From NCBI GenBank assembly GCA_027484315.1, contig JAIXTE010000060.1, forward strand, positions 1 through 37,768: a stretch of 37,768 bases of DNA, given 5' to 3'. The notes under the pieces were generated by a model that saw nothing but the letters and a program-made list of their open reading frames with translations, had not been told where the DNA came from and did no database searches. The translations under genes were made by a program, and so were the position numbers. Positions within the stretch are counted from its first letter, which is position 1, and each line of letters begins with the position of its first letter. Below are positions 16,336 through 25,100 of this stretch, piece by piece. Source of the DNA: Burkholderiales bacterium. GTDB taxonomy: Bacteria; Pseudomonadota; Gammaproteobacteria; Burkholderiales; Burkholderiaceae_B.

Positions 16336-18240
16336 ATGTTTGAATTCGTCCGAAACAATCAGAAAATCATGCAGTTTGTGCTGCTGTTGTTTATTGCGCC
16401 CGCATTTGCCTTGTTCGGGCTTGAGGGATACAACACAGTCAGTGCGGATGCCAATGCTCTGGCGATTGTGGGTGACTACCCGATCACTCAGGAAGAGTTT
16501 GATGAAGCGAAGCGTCAGAGAATTGAAGAAGCGCGCGCGCAGTCGGGGGACAACTTTGATCCGAAGGTGTTTGAGTCGCCGGAAATCAATCGGCAGTTAC
16601 TCGACACGCTGGTGCTGCAGTACCTGTTGCAACAGTCGGTTCAGAAGCAGTATTTGACTGCCTCCGATAAAGCGTTGGCTGAAGACATTTCGCGCACGCC
16701 CTTGTTTCAGGTGGATGGAAAGTTTGATCTGGAAACCTACAAGCGTGAGCTTGCTGCCCGGGGATTGACGCCCACTCAGCATGAGGCCAATGTGCGTTTT
16801 GGTCTGGCGCGTAATCAGGTTCTTGATCCAGTTTTGCGTGCCTCATTTTTCCCTGGCAAGTTGAAGGCGCAGTTGGATGACGTGCAGTTGTCCGGACGCG
16901 TTGTGCGTGTCAAGAATATTGATCTGGCTCCTTACGCGGCGAATGTCAAGATTACAGACGAGCAAATTTCCGCTTTCTATGAAACAAACAAGGCCCAGTT
17001 TATGGCCGCACAAAAGGCTGACGTGGAATATGTCGTGTTGTCGCCTGACACCATCAAGTCAAAGATAGATTTGACAGATGCCGACATTGCTACCTATTAC
17101 GAACAGAACAAAGCCCGTTTTTCAACGCCTGAAGAACGTCGTGCCCGTCATATTTTGCTGGATGCCGAGAAAGAAGGGTCCACGGCTGGGGAACTGAAAG
17201 CGGCAGCTGAAAAGGTATTGGCCGATTTGAAAGCCAATCCTGCCAAGTTTGCTGAACTGGCGAAGCAGGTTTCGATTGATCCAGGTTCTGCGGCGCAGGG
17301 TGGTGATTTGGGCTTTTTTGGAAAAGGCGCCATGGTGCCAGAATTCGAGCAAGCGGTTTTCTCGCAGAAAAAAGGTGAGTTGAGTGGCTTGGTCAAAAGC
17401 CAGTTTGGTTATCACATTGTGGAAGTAACCGACATGCGCGGTGGTGAGATTCAGGCATTGGACGCTGTGAAGTCGATTATTGCTGACGAGATCAAGAACC
17501 AGAAAATGACTACGCAATACGCTGACGCGCAGGGTCGTTTTTCCGAATTGGTGTACGAGGGCGGACAGTCCTTCGACAATGCAGTCAAGACTTTGGGTTT
17601 GCGAGTTGAATCCTTCAAGGATTTGACACCGGGCTTGGCCAATTTGCCGGAGGCCTTGAAAGACAGCAAGGTTCAAGCGGAAATTTTCTCTACAGATTCC
17701 GTACAAAACAAGAACAATACCAAGGCTCTACAGGTCGGTGAAGCAATGGTGTCCGCGCGCATTGTCAATTACACGCCTGCCGCTGCACGCCCGTTGGCTG
17801 ATGTTCGCAATTCGATCCAAGCCAGATTGACCCAGGAAGAGGCGACGAAAGCCGCCTTGAAAGATGCCGATGCGCTGGCTGCTAAACTGGATTCTGAGAA
17901 ACCCGTTGCTGGTGCTGATCTGTTGGCGGGGTTTTCTGATTCAAAAACAGTGTCTGCTTTGGGGGCCGAAGGTTTGCCTGGTTTACTCGCCCAGTCGGTG
18001 CTGAATACGGGTGTGTCTGAGTTGCCCAAGGCCAAGGTGGTTGGATTGGGTGCTGGTGGTTACGCTGTGGCGTGGGTTGAAAGTAGCGCACCGTCCGCTG
18101 AGATCAAGGCCAAGGCAAATCCTCAGGTCGTTCAGTATTACGAGAACATTGCTGGTCAGGTTTACCAGGAAGCTTTGCTGCTTGCAGCGCGTGATGCGAT
18201 GAAGAAGCGTGTTGATGTGGAAATCAAGAAGACATTCTGA
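16336..18240 (+). CDS. ppiD: Periplasmic folding chaperone PpiD (SurA-N / PpiC domains)
   Basis: 634 aa, inner-membrane anchored and periplasmic. A single membrane helix at about residues 12-30 (IMQFVLLLFIAPAFALFGLEG) follows a short cytoplasmic N-terminus. The SurA_N-like chaperone region contains VGDYPITQEEFDEAKRQRIEEA. The parvulin domain at about 260-360 has RRARHILLDAEKEG, GGDLGFFGKGAMVPEFEQAVF and QFGYHIVEVTD. A long C-terminal periplasmic tail follows. It helps fold proteins leaving the Sec translocon. A TATAGT at 16292 upstream is a possible -10. It is near but not adjacent to lon-hupB, where ppiD commonly resides; two tRNAs and a flavoprotein gene intervene. Confidence 0.93.
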   Translation: MFEFVRNNQKIMQFVLLLFIAPAFALFGLEGYNTVSADANALAIVGDYPITQEEFDEAKRQRIEEARAQSGDNFDPKVFESPEINRQLLDTLVLQYLLQQSVQKQYLTASDKALAEDISRTPLFQVDGKFDLETYKRELAARGLTPTQHEANVRFGLARNQVLDPVLRASFFPGKLKAQLDDVQLSGRVVRVKNIDLAPYAANVKITDEQISAFYETNKAQFMAAQKADVEYVVLSPDTIKSKIDLTDADIATYYEQNKARFSTPEERRARHILLDAEKEGSTAGELKAAAEKVLADLKANPAKFAELAKQVSIDPGSAAQGGDLGFFGKGAMVPEFEQAVFSQKKGELSGLVKSQFGYHIVEVTDMRGGEIQALDAVKSIIADEIKNQKMTTQYADAQGRFSELVYEGGQSFDNAVKTLGLRVESFKDLTPGLANLPEALKDSKVQAEIFSTDSVQNKNNTKALQVGEAMVSARIVNYTPAAARPLADVRNSIQARLTQEEATKAALKDADALAAKLDSEKPVAGADLLAGFSDSKTVSALGAEGLPGLLAQSVLNTGVSELPKAKVVGLGAGGYAVAWVESSAPSAEIKAKANPQVVQYYENIAGQVYQEALLLAARDAMKKRVDVEIKKTF

Positions 18241-18249
18241 TTTCGATTC

Positions 18250-18288
18250 GAAAGCCTTGTTCGGAGTTCGTTGCTACACAAGGCTTTC
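18250..18288 (+). repeat. Perfect 11-bp hairpin just after ppiD
   Basis: GAAAGCCTTGT (18250-18260) and ACAAGGCTTTC (18278-18288) enclose a 17-nt loop. It begins 10 bp after the ppiD stop. No T tract follows, so it may be an RNA 3' end stabiliser rather than an intrinsic terminator. Confidence 0.6.
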
Positions 18289-18365
18289 ATAGTGCGCGGC
18301 CTTGTGAGGGGTTAGTTCTCACTTACTTCGATAGGCACTGCGCATACCTTGTTCGGAGTTCATTG
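18255..18365 (+). repeat. Duplicated 19-mer, 92 bp apart
   Basis: CCTTGTTCGGAGTTCGTTG (18255-18273) recurs as CCTTGTTCGGAGTTCATTG (18347-18365), 18 of 19 identical. Confidence 0.7.
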
Positions 18366-18423
18366 TCGCTCATCTCGCCTTGGTCAAGGCTAACTTCCCG
18401 TCTTATTGATTCTGGCTTGGGGC

Positions 18424-18469
18424 ATGCGAAACGCGAGACGCGTCTTCGCATCGATTCCTGACGGAATCG
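18424..18469. repeat. Two back-to-back hairpins
   Basis: The first (18424-18451) pairs ATGCGAAACGCG with CGCGT(C)TTCGCAT around AGA, 12 bp with one bulged C. The second (18452-18469) is a perfect CGATTCC-TGAC-GGAATCG stem. They touch with no gap. A weaker outer pairing, GATTC 18408-18412 with GAATC 18505-18509 and GGGCA 18420-18424 with TGCCC 18499-18503, could enclose them. Confidence 0.5.
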
Positions 18470-18544
18470 CCCCGCGCTGCGAATCAGCCGGGAAGCCTTG
18501 CCCTGAATCGGCAAGATGATGTAACAAATGAACACCTCACAAGG

Positions 18545-18661
18545 CTGCGAACCTGCGCTGGTGACGAGGCTGGTTGCAACGATCACCTGTCAGACTGCGA
18601 ACTTGCGCTGGAGAATGGGCTGCTTGTAACGAGCATCTCTCAGACTATGATCTTGCGTCGG
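18545..18661. repeat. 50-bp imperfect tandem repeats
   Basis: Unit 1 is 18545-18594 and unit 2 is 18595-18644; both begin CTGCGAAC and end TCAGA, and they are 40 of 50 identical with no gaps. A third, decayed unit begins at 18645 (CTATGATCTTGCG). Confidence 0.75.
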
Positions 18662-18701
18662 TTGGCGTAAATCTCACCAACGGTTGCAAGTCGCAGGCGT
18701 A

Positions 18702-18914
18702 GCCCTTTCTAGTTTGCGAAGGCAGCATTGCCCTCGCGCCGCCATTCGAGAAAGCCTGCCCGTTTTGAATTCACACGCAACGTTCGGCTGCAAGCCGACA
18801 TCGTGTTCGGCCGTCTTTTTTGCCGAACCACGGTGAGTCAGTGTGAGTTCAAAAAAGGGAAAGCCAGGCTTTCAGGCGGAAGCAGGGCATGCGCCTTGCA
18901 AACGAAGAAAGGGC
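18702..18914. repeat. Large nested inverted repeat (structured RNA or palindromic element)
   Basis: Arms pair in strict nested order: 18702-18710/18906-18914 (GCCCTTTCT), 18712-18717/18898-18903, 18719-18723/18893-18897, 18725-18727/18890-18892, 18729-18734/18884-18889, 18739-18743/18875-18879, 18750-18758/18865-18873 (GAAAGCCTG), and 18763-18776/18841-18854 (14 bp with one G-T). The total is about 57 bp, with mostly single-base bulges in the outer half. The 64-nt centre folds into two more hairpins: TCGGCT-GCA-AGCCGA (18784-18798) and GTTCGGC/GCCGAAC (18805-18811/18822-18828), the latter extendable by CGT/ACG. It ends 51 bp from the tesA stop. Confidence 0.7.
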
Positions 18915-18965
18915 ATGCACCTGATCGAACGGTTGAACGCGGCCTGCGCATGCCTCGCAGGTTAC

Positions 18966-19643
18966 TTACTTCAATGTCGCCGCAACTGTCGGCCACAGGT
19001 TTTCAAGAATCTTTGGCTGCGCGCCAGCATTCGGATGAATGCCATCGGCTTGAAAAGATGCAGGATCAAGCGCAAATCCATCCAGCATGAACGGCACCAA
19101 AGGTACCTTCTGCTTGCGTGCCACTTCCGTGAAGGTGTCGCCAAATCGGCGTGCATAGGCAGGGCCGTAATTGGATGGAATCTGCATGCCTATCAAAACC
19201 GCTTGGGTTTCGCTTCGACGTGCAGACACAAGCATATTGGTCAGGTTGTCTTTCATGGTGTCCAGCGACAAGCCGCGCAAGCCATCATTCGCACCCAGTT
19301 CCAGAATCATGTGCGTGGGCTGGTGCTGTTTCAGCAAGGCACCCAGCCGTGTTTTGCCGCCTGCCGTGGTTTCTCCCGATACTGAGGCGTTGACCACTTT
19401 GCAGTGTGGGAACTTTTCGGCCAAACGGGTCTCCATCAATGCAACCCAGCCCTGTTCCTTGGCCAAACCGTAAGCGGCTGAAAGGCTGTCACCCATCACC
19501 AGTATTTTGCAGTCCTTGGCGGTGCCAGCAGCAAAGCTGGATACACTGGATGACATTCCCACTGCGAACAGGCCAAGCACCAAGGCAGATTTAATTTTTT
19601 TTGAAGTACAGGCAAAAGTTCTGGCAACAGCAAAGGCAATCAT
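18966..19643 (-). CDS. tesA: SGNH-family arylesterase / multifunctional acyl-CoA thioesterase I-like, exported
   Basis: 225 aa. The N-terminus has a basic patch (KKIK, 15-18), a hydrophobic core (ALVLGLFAVGM) and a likely cleavage near SSFAAG, so the enzyme is periplasmic. The SGNH blocks are complete: Ser53 in GDSLSAAYG, Gly90 in ASVSGETT, Asn119 in GAND, and Asp200/His203 in DGIHP. Members hydrolyse short acyl esters and lysophospholipids. As in E. coli, tesA is divergent from a ybbA-type ABC ATPase gene; here the two ATG codons overlap in the palindrome CATG (19641-19644), so each promoter must lie inside the other gene. The large hairpin at 18702-18914 lies just beyond its 3' end. Confidence 0.9.
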   Translation of the reverse strand: MIAFAVARTFACTSKKIKSALVLGLFAVGMSSSVSSFAAGTAKDCKILVMGDSLSAAYGLAKEQGWVALMETRLAEKFPHCKVVNASVSGETTAGGKTRLGALLKQHQPTHMILELGANDGLRGLSLDTMKDNLTNMLVSARRSETQAVLIGMQIPSNYGPAYARRFGDTFTEVARKQKVPLVPFMLDGFALDPASFQADGIHPNAGAQPKILENLWPTVAATLK

Positions 19644-20322
19644 GAGTCGTGCAATCCTCGAAGTCGAAGGTTTAAATCAATTGGTTCAGGATGGAGCAAG
19701 CAGTCTATCCATTCTTGAGAACATTTCGTTCACTATAAATCAAGGCGAAGCCGTTGCAATCGTGGGCGCTTCCGGTTCCGGAAAATCCACCTTGCTGGGC
19801 ATGCTCGCTGGGTTGGACATTCCATCGGGCGGTGTAGTTCGCTTTTTGGGTCAGGACTTGACACAACTTAACGAAGACAAGCGCGCAACCATTCGCGCCG
19901 AGCATGTCGGTTTCGTGTTTCAGTCGTTTCAGTTGCTTGATCACTTGAGTGCGCTGGAAAACGTGATGCTGGCAACCGAGCTGACAGCCATGCCGAATCG
20001 CGAGAAGGCCTGCAGGGATATGCTGGAACGTGTGGGGTTGGGCGACAGGTTGAATCACACGCCCAAGACCCTTTCAGGTGGTGAGCAGCAGCGGGTTGCC
20101 CTCGCTCGCGCATTTGTGCGCAAGCCCAGCGTGGTGTTTGCTGATGAGCCCACGGGCAGCCTTGATTTCGCAACCGGGCAACGCATTATTGATTTGATGT
20201 TTGCGCTGCAAAAGGAGCAGGGCACCACCTTGATCCTTGTGACACACGATGAAAAACTGGCCGCCCGATGCTCAAGGCAATTGACTGTGGTGGCGGGCAA
20301 CCTGATTCAAGAGGCTGTTTAA
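19642..20322 (+). CDS. ybbA: ABC transporter ATP-binding protein, YbbA/LolD type
   Basis: 226 aa. The frame is open from 19507, but the ATG at 19642 with AAAGG upstream gives a standard N-terminus (MSRAILEVEGLNQLV). It has Walker A GASGSGKST (42-50), Q-loop FVFQSFQLLD, the signature LSGGEQQRVALARAF, Walker B VVFADEPTGSLD and H-loop LVTHD. The closeness to MacB/LolD-type ATPases and the divergent tesA neighbour argue for YbbA. The large permease gene (ybbP) that normally follows is absent: the next gene is nnr on the opposite strand, and the two 3' ends overlap by 51 bp. The partner permease must be elsewhere or lost. Confidence 0.88.
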   Translation: MSRAILEVEGLNQLVQDGASSLSILENISFTINQGEAVAIVGASGSGKSTLLGMLAGLDIPSGGVVRFLGQDLTQLNEDKRATIRAEHVGFVFQSFQLLDHLSALENVMLATELTAMPNREKACRDMLERVGLGDRLNHTPKTLSGGEQQRVALARAFVRKPSVVFADEPTGSLDFATGQRIIDLMFALQKEQGTTLILVTHDEKLAARCSRQLTVVAGNLIQEAV

Positions 20323-22071
20323 GCTGTTTTTCATTCTTACGGCAATTTCACTGGCGTGTGAAATCAACAGCCCATGTTGTTCCCCATGGGCTGGCTCTAC
20401 GGCCAGTCCGTGCAGATAAACCCCAAAGGCAGCCGCATCAAATTCATTCAAGCCTTGGCCCAAAAGTGCAGCGATGGCGCCGGCCAGCACATCGCCGCTG
20501 CCTGCGGTGCCCAAAGCGGGTCCGCCGGTGATGTTGATTTCCATGTTTTGGCCATTGCAAATCAGGCTGCCAGCGCCTTTCAGCACGACTGTGCAGTTGA
20601 AGCGTTCTGAAATAGCCTGAGCTGCACCAAGCCTGTCGGCCTGAACCATCTCGGTTGTGCTTTGTAGCAGGCGGGCGGCTTCAAGCGGGTGGGGGGTCAG
20701 CACCAGCGACCTTGTTGGGTGTTTGCTTCGGTAATGTTTAAACCGTGCACGCAATTCCGAGTTGTTGGCCAGCAGGTTCAGGGCGTCTGCATCCCACACC
20801 ATGTGCAGGCCTTTGTCGTGTTCAAGCACGGCCAGCAGCATTTGAAGGGCTTCCTCGCTTTGTCCCAGGCCAGGGCCAATTGTGGCGATGTCGGCGAATT
20901 CCAGGTTGCTTTCCAGGCCTTTGTTCATGATCTCGGGAAATACAAGGTCGAGAAACAGGGTTTGCCCTTGCTGTTGAACATCAGGCAAATGCGCGTCAGC
21001 CTCACCCAGCAAACTCAGGGCGACACGCCCGCAACCCAGCTGCAGTGCGGTTCTCGCACTCAACACGCAGGCACCTACCATGCCCTGTTGACCACCCAGA
21101 ACAGCGATACTTCCGAAGCTGCCTTTGTGGTGCTCATGACCGCGCAGGGGTAGTCGTTGCAATTGCTCTGCTCTGGATAAAGCGAGTATTGGTTTCCCGA
21201 AATCAGGCTGATTGCTTGTTTGCCCAAGTGGCTCTGTGAGCGGTTCGGTGACCAGTTCGGTGACCAATTCGGTGACCAGTTCGTTGAGCTGTTCATTCCG
21301 CAGTGCATTAAGCAGTTCCCCACAATTCAGGTCGTCAATCCACACATCACCAGCCAGTGTTTTGCCCTGGCCTGTCAGCAAACCGTGCTTACACGCCAGG
21401 TAGCTGAAGGTGGTGTGGGCAGAAATCGCTTCGCCGGGTGCATCGCCCGTATCGCAGTTCAACCCGCTGGGGCAATCCAGAGCAATCACTCGAACCTGCT
21501 TGTGGCGCGTTTGGCTGTTGATCTGCTTCACACGGTCGTTGACATGCCGAATCAGCATCCGGATCACCCCTTCGGGAGCACGGTTGCAGGCGATACCCAG
21601 CAAGCCGTCCACCACCAGTGTATTGGGGTTGATGTCGGGCAACTGAGCGCTGTCCTGGATTTCAACAGGTTGAACACCATGGGCCAGTGCCCACAGTACA
21701 GCTTGCATGCGGTCTTTGCTGCCGGTTTTTTCTTCGGTGACCTGGTAAAGCACCACTTCAAGCCCATGCCGTTTCAGTTCACCTGCCACAATGCAGGCGT
21801 CGCCGCCATTGTTGCCGGGGCCTGCCAGCACCACGCAGCGCAGGTTGTGCGGTTCACCGTGCGCGATTTGATCCGCGATTTTCAGGGCTGTCCGCAGGCC
21901 TGCTGCCTGCATCAGCAAAAAGGAATCGGTCTGCGCAAAGGCGGCGTGTTCAAGCGCACGAACCTGCTTCACCGACAGCACAGGCAGGTTGTCGTGCCCT
22001 GGCTGTTGCCAGTTTGCTTGGGTCAGGTTGTCGGGGTTCAAGGCAGGCTGCAAGCGGGTCGAGGGGAGCAT
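20272..22071 (-). CDS. nnr: Bifunctional NAD(P)H-hydrate repair enzyme (epimerase + ADP-dependent dehydratase)
   Basis: Repairs damaged NAD(P)HX. 599 aa. The N-terminal YjeF-N epimerase domain (about 30-250) has VVLAGPGNNGGDACIVAGELKRHG and ALDCPSGLNCDTG. The C-terminal ribokinase-like dehydratase domain (about 305-595) has HKGSFGSIAVLGG, VLTPHPLEAARLL, VVLKGAGSLI and ITGGPALGTAGSGDVLAGAIAALL, which carries the GTAGSGDVLAG catalytic Asp. The linker between domains is extended and contains the repeated tetrapeptide LVTE, encoded by 12-bp repeats at 21244-21279. The start ATG at 22071 has only a weak GGA upstream. It overlaps the convergent ybbA by 51 bp and is divergent from purL with 104 bp between. 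Confidence 0.93.
   Translation of the reverse strand: MLPSTRLQPALNPDNLTQANWQQPGHDNLPVLSVKQVRALEHAAFAQTDSFLLMQAAGLRTALKIADQIAHGEPHNLRCVVLAGPGNNGGDACIVAGELKRHGLEVVLYQVTEEKTGSKDRMQAVLWALAHGVQPVEIQDSAQLPDINPNTLVVDGLLGIACNRAPEGVIRMLIRHVNDRVKQINSQTRHKQVRVIALDCPSGLNCDTGDAPGEAISAHTTFSYLACKHGLLTGQGKTLAGDVWIDDLNCGELLNALRNEQLNELVTELVTELVTEPLTEPLGQTSNQPDFGKPILALSRAEQLQRLPLRGHEHHKGSFGSIAVLGGQQGMVGACVLSARTALQLGCGRVALSLLGEADAHLPDVQQQGQTLFLDLVFPEIMNKGLESNLEFADIATIGPGLGQSEEALQMLLAVLEHDKGLHMVWDADALNLLANNSELRARFKHYRSKHPTRSLVLTPHPLEAARLLQSTTEMVQADRLGAAQAISERFNCTVVLKGAGSLICNGQNMEINITGGPALGTAGSGDVLAGAIAALLGQGLNEFDAAAFGVYLHGLAVEPAHGEQHGLLISHASEIAVRMKNSLNSLLNQVARHHSQLP
21244..21279 (-). repeat. Three 12-bp tandem repeats in the nnr interdomain linker
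   Basis: TTCGGTGACCAG, TTCGGTGACCAA and TTCGGTGACCAG (plus strand) follow one another exactly in frame, encoding (LVTE)3 on the minus strand. Degenerate copies flank them (PLTEP on one side, LNE on the other). Confidence 0.85.
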
Positions 22072-22137
22072 CTAAATTCCATGGAAATTCAAGGTGGTTT
22101 ATCAGGGCTTTGGGTCCGCCAAGCGGGCTGTAACACT

Positions 22138-22143
22138 TATAAT
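22138..22143 (+). promoter_or_regulatory. Possible -10 element of purL
   Basis: A perfect TATAAT lies 32 bp before the purL ATG. No good -35 hexamer was found at 16-18 bp, so an activator would be needed if it is used. Confidence 0.35.
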
Positions 22144-22175
22144 TCAAGATTACCTCAACCACCCCTCCTGCTGTC

Positions 22176-25100
22176 ATGTCTCTTGCCCTGTCTTCGGCTG
22201 ATCAATTCGATGTTTCCACCTTCAATGGCGCGTCCGCCCTGTCTGTATTTCGTTCAGAAGGCTTGTTGAAGCGCCTTCAGGCGATTGATTCCAATGTGTC
22301 GGCGGTTCGTGCGCATTTTGTGCATTTCGTGGCGGCCAAGGGTGCCCTTGAGGGGCAAGCCCGCCTGGTGATGGAAGGCCTGCTGGATTACGGCCACCCG
22401 GCCCCGGCGCTGGATCGCGTGGACCTGGCCTGCGTGGTGGTGCCCCGTTTGGGCACAGTCAGCCCATGGGCCTCCAAGGCCACGGACATTGCCCACAATG
22501 CGGGCCTTGCGCAGGTGGTGCGCATGGAACGCGGCATTGAATTCCAGTTGAGCTTCAAGAAGGGTTTGTTGGGTGGAACGAAGTTGCCCGATTCTCAGGC
22601 ACTCGCGGCCTTGAAATCAGCGCTGTTCGACCGAATGACAGAAACTGTGCTGCCCGATGGATTTGATGTAAAAAGCCTGTTCCTCCCGTTGCAAGGCAAA
22701 AGCCTGCAGATTGTGGAATTGAACCAGGCCGGTGGGGGGCGCAACGCCTTGGTGAAGGCCAACAGCGAATTGGGCCTGGCCTTGAGCGACGATGAAATTG
22801 ATTATTTGCTCGATGCTTACACCACCATGGGCCGTTCCCCCACTGACGTGGAATTGATGATGTTTGCGCAGGCCAACAGTGAGCACTGCCGTCACAAAAT
22901 TTTTAACGCCACTTGGACCATTGACGGTGAAGCGCAAAGTGAAACCCTGTTCGGCATGATCCGCAACACCCACAAAACCACGCCACAAGGCACAGTGGTT
23001 GCGTATTCCGACAACGCAGCGGTGATTGCGGGTGGCGAGGCTGAACGTTTCTTTGCCGATGCAGATGGCGTGTACCGTCCGCATGCGGAAACCACGCATT
23101 TCGTGATCAAGGTTGAAACCCACAACCACCCCACGGCCATCTCGCCGTATGCCGGTGCAGCCACAGGTTCAGGCGGTGAAATTCGTGATGAAGGTGCAAC
23201 GGGCCGCGGTGCAAAACCCAAAGCCGGTTTGTGTGGATTCACCACCTCCCATTTGCGTTTTGATGGCGGCAAGGAAAGTTGGGAAAGCGGGCAAGACGCC
23301 CTGGTGCCGCTGGAGCAGCGCGCCGACACACCACAGCCTGTTGGTATTCCCTCGCGCATTGCAACGCCTGAACAAATCATGATTGACGGCCCCATTGGTG
23401 CGGCCGCATTCAACAACGAATTTGGTCGCCCCAACCTGGGTGGTTATTTCCGTACATTCGAGCAGCGCGTGGGCGATCGGGTTTATGGTTATCACAAGCC
23501 CATCATGATTGCGGGTGGCCTGGGCAATATCCGTGAGGTGCACACGCACAAGTGCGAATTGCCAGCGGGCAGTTTGCTGATTCAGCTGGGTGGCCCCGGC
23601 ATGCGGATCGGCATGGGTGGCGGTGCGGCTTCTTCAATGAACGCGGGAACCAACACCGAGTCACTGGACTTTGATTCGGTGCAGCGCGCCAACCCCGAAA
23701 TGGAACGCCGTGCGCAGGAAGTGCTGGACCGTTGCTGGACAATGGGCGAAGCCAACCCGATTTTGAGCATTCACGACGTGGGTGCGGGTGGCATTTCCAA
23801 CGCATTCCCTGAACTAGCCGATTCATCGAACAAAGGCGCTGAATTTGATTTGCGCAAGGTGAACCTGGATGAAAGCGGTTTGAGCCCGGCTGAAATCTGG
23901 TGCAATGAATCGCAGGAACGCTATGTGATGGGCATTGCGCCCGAATCGCTTGAGCTGTTCACGCAATTGTGCGAACGCGAGCGTTGCCCATTTTGCGTGG
24001 TGGGTGTGGTCACCGACGAACGTCAGCTGAAAGTGCTGGATGCGGAAAGCACCAGCAACCCAGTGGACATGCCCATGGAAGTGTTGTTGGGCAAGCCGCC
24101 GCGCATGGAACGCAACGACAAACGTGTTGAAACCGTGAAAGCGGAAATGGACCTGACCCAAACTGCATTGGCTGAGGCGATTGAGCAGGTATTGAAGTTT
24201 CCTGCCGTGGCTTCCAAGCGTTTCCTGATCACCATTGGTGACCGCACAGTGGGCGGCTTCACGGCCCGTGATCAAATGGTCGGCCCGCACCAGGTGCCTG
24301 TTGCTGACGTGGCTGTCACGCTGGACGATTACACAGGCTACACAGGCCAGGCGATGGCCATGGGCGAGCGCACACCGCTGGCAGTGTTGAATGCTCCTGC
24401 TTCTGGCCGCATGGCGATTGCCGAAAGCCTGACCAACTTGTTGGCTGCTCCCATTGAAAAGCTCGAAGACGTGAAACTAAGTGCGAACTGGATGGCTGCA
24501 TGTGGCACATCGGGCCAGGATGCGGCACTGTTTGACACCGTCAAGGCGATTGGCATGGAACTTTGCCCACAACTGGGTCTTGGTATTCCTGTGGGCAAGG
24601 ATTCACTGTCAATGCGCACCCGCTGGAATGAAGGCGATGTACAGAAGGAAGTGACTTCACCGGTCAGCCTGATCGTGACAGCTTTCTCGAAGGTTAATGA
24701 TGTGCGCGGCACATTGACCCCTGTGTTGAAAACCGATGCAGACACAGTGCTGGTGCTGGTCGATTTGGCACGCGGCAAAATGCGCATGGGTGCCAGCGTG
24801 CTGGCCCAGGTGACGAACCAGTTGGGCGATGCAACACCCGATGTAGAAGACGCTGCAGACCTGAAGAATTTTGCGTTGGCGATCAACGCCCTGCGTGAGA
24901 AGGGCTTGGTTCATGCTTACCACGACCGTTCAGATGGCGGCTTGATGGCTGCACTGGCCGAAATGAGTTTCGCAAGCCGCTCCGGTTTGTCGATCAACCT
25001 GGACCTGATCACGATTGATCCGTATTCAGCCGACTGGGGCGACTTCAAGATTCGCCCGGAACAGGTGAGTGTGCAACGTGGTGAGTTGACGTTGAAAGCC

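Larger units (their letters stand above)
18241..18965. other. 725-bp non-coding region rich in direct and inverted repeats
   Basis: No open frame here resembles a protein; those present are short and Arg-rich. Instead the stretch holds a perfect 11-bp hairpin, two adjacent smaller hairpins, a duplicated 19-mer, three 50-bp tandem units and a large nested hairpin, each listed separately. It separates ppiD from the 3' end of tesA (minus strand), so both genes are transcribed toward it. Composition is not AT-rich, unlike the island at the right end. Confidence 0.7.

Noticed and set aside
18323..18586. 87-aa minus-strand frame in the repeat-rich gap
   Set aside because: Arg/Ser-rich sequence derived from the repeats, with no SD and no recognisable family; hairpins explain the region better.
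18702..18914. Integron attC site
   Set aside because: The extra single bases on one arm recall attC, but the structure is much longer, lacks the RYYYAAC/GTTRRRY ends, and no integrase or cassette is near.
18843..19385. 180-aa plus-strand frame
   Set aside because: Mostly antisense to tesA, whose SGNH motifs are complete.
21220..22269. 349-aa open frame on the plus strand opposite nnr
   Set aside because: It is the antisense of a well-supported gene; its sequence is low-complexity His/Gln/Cys-rich with no motifs, and it overlaps the start of purL.
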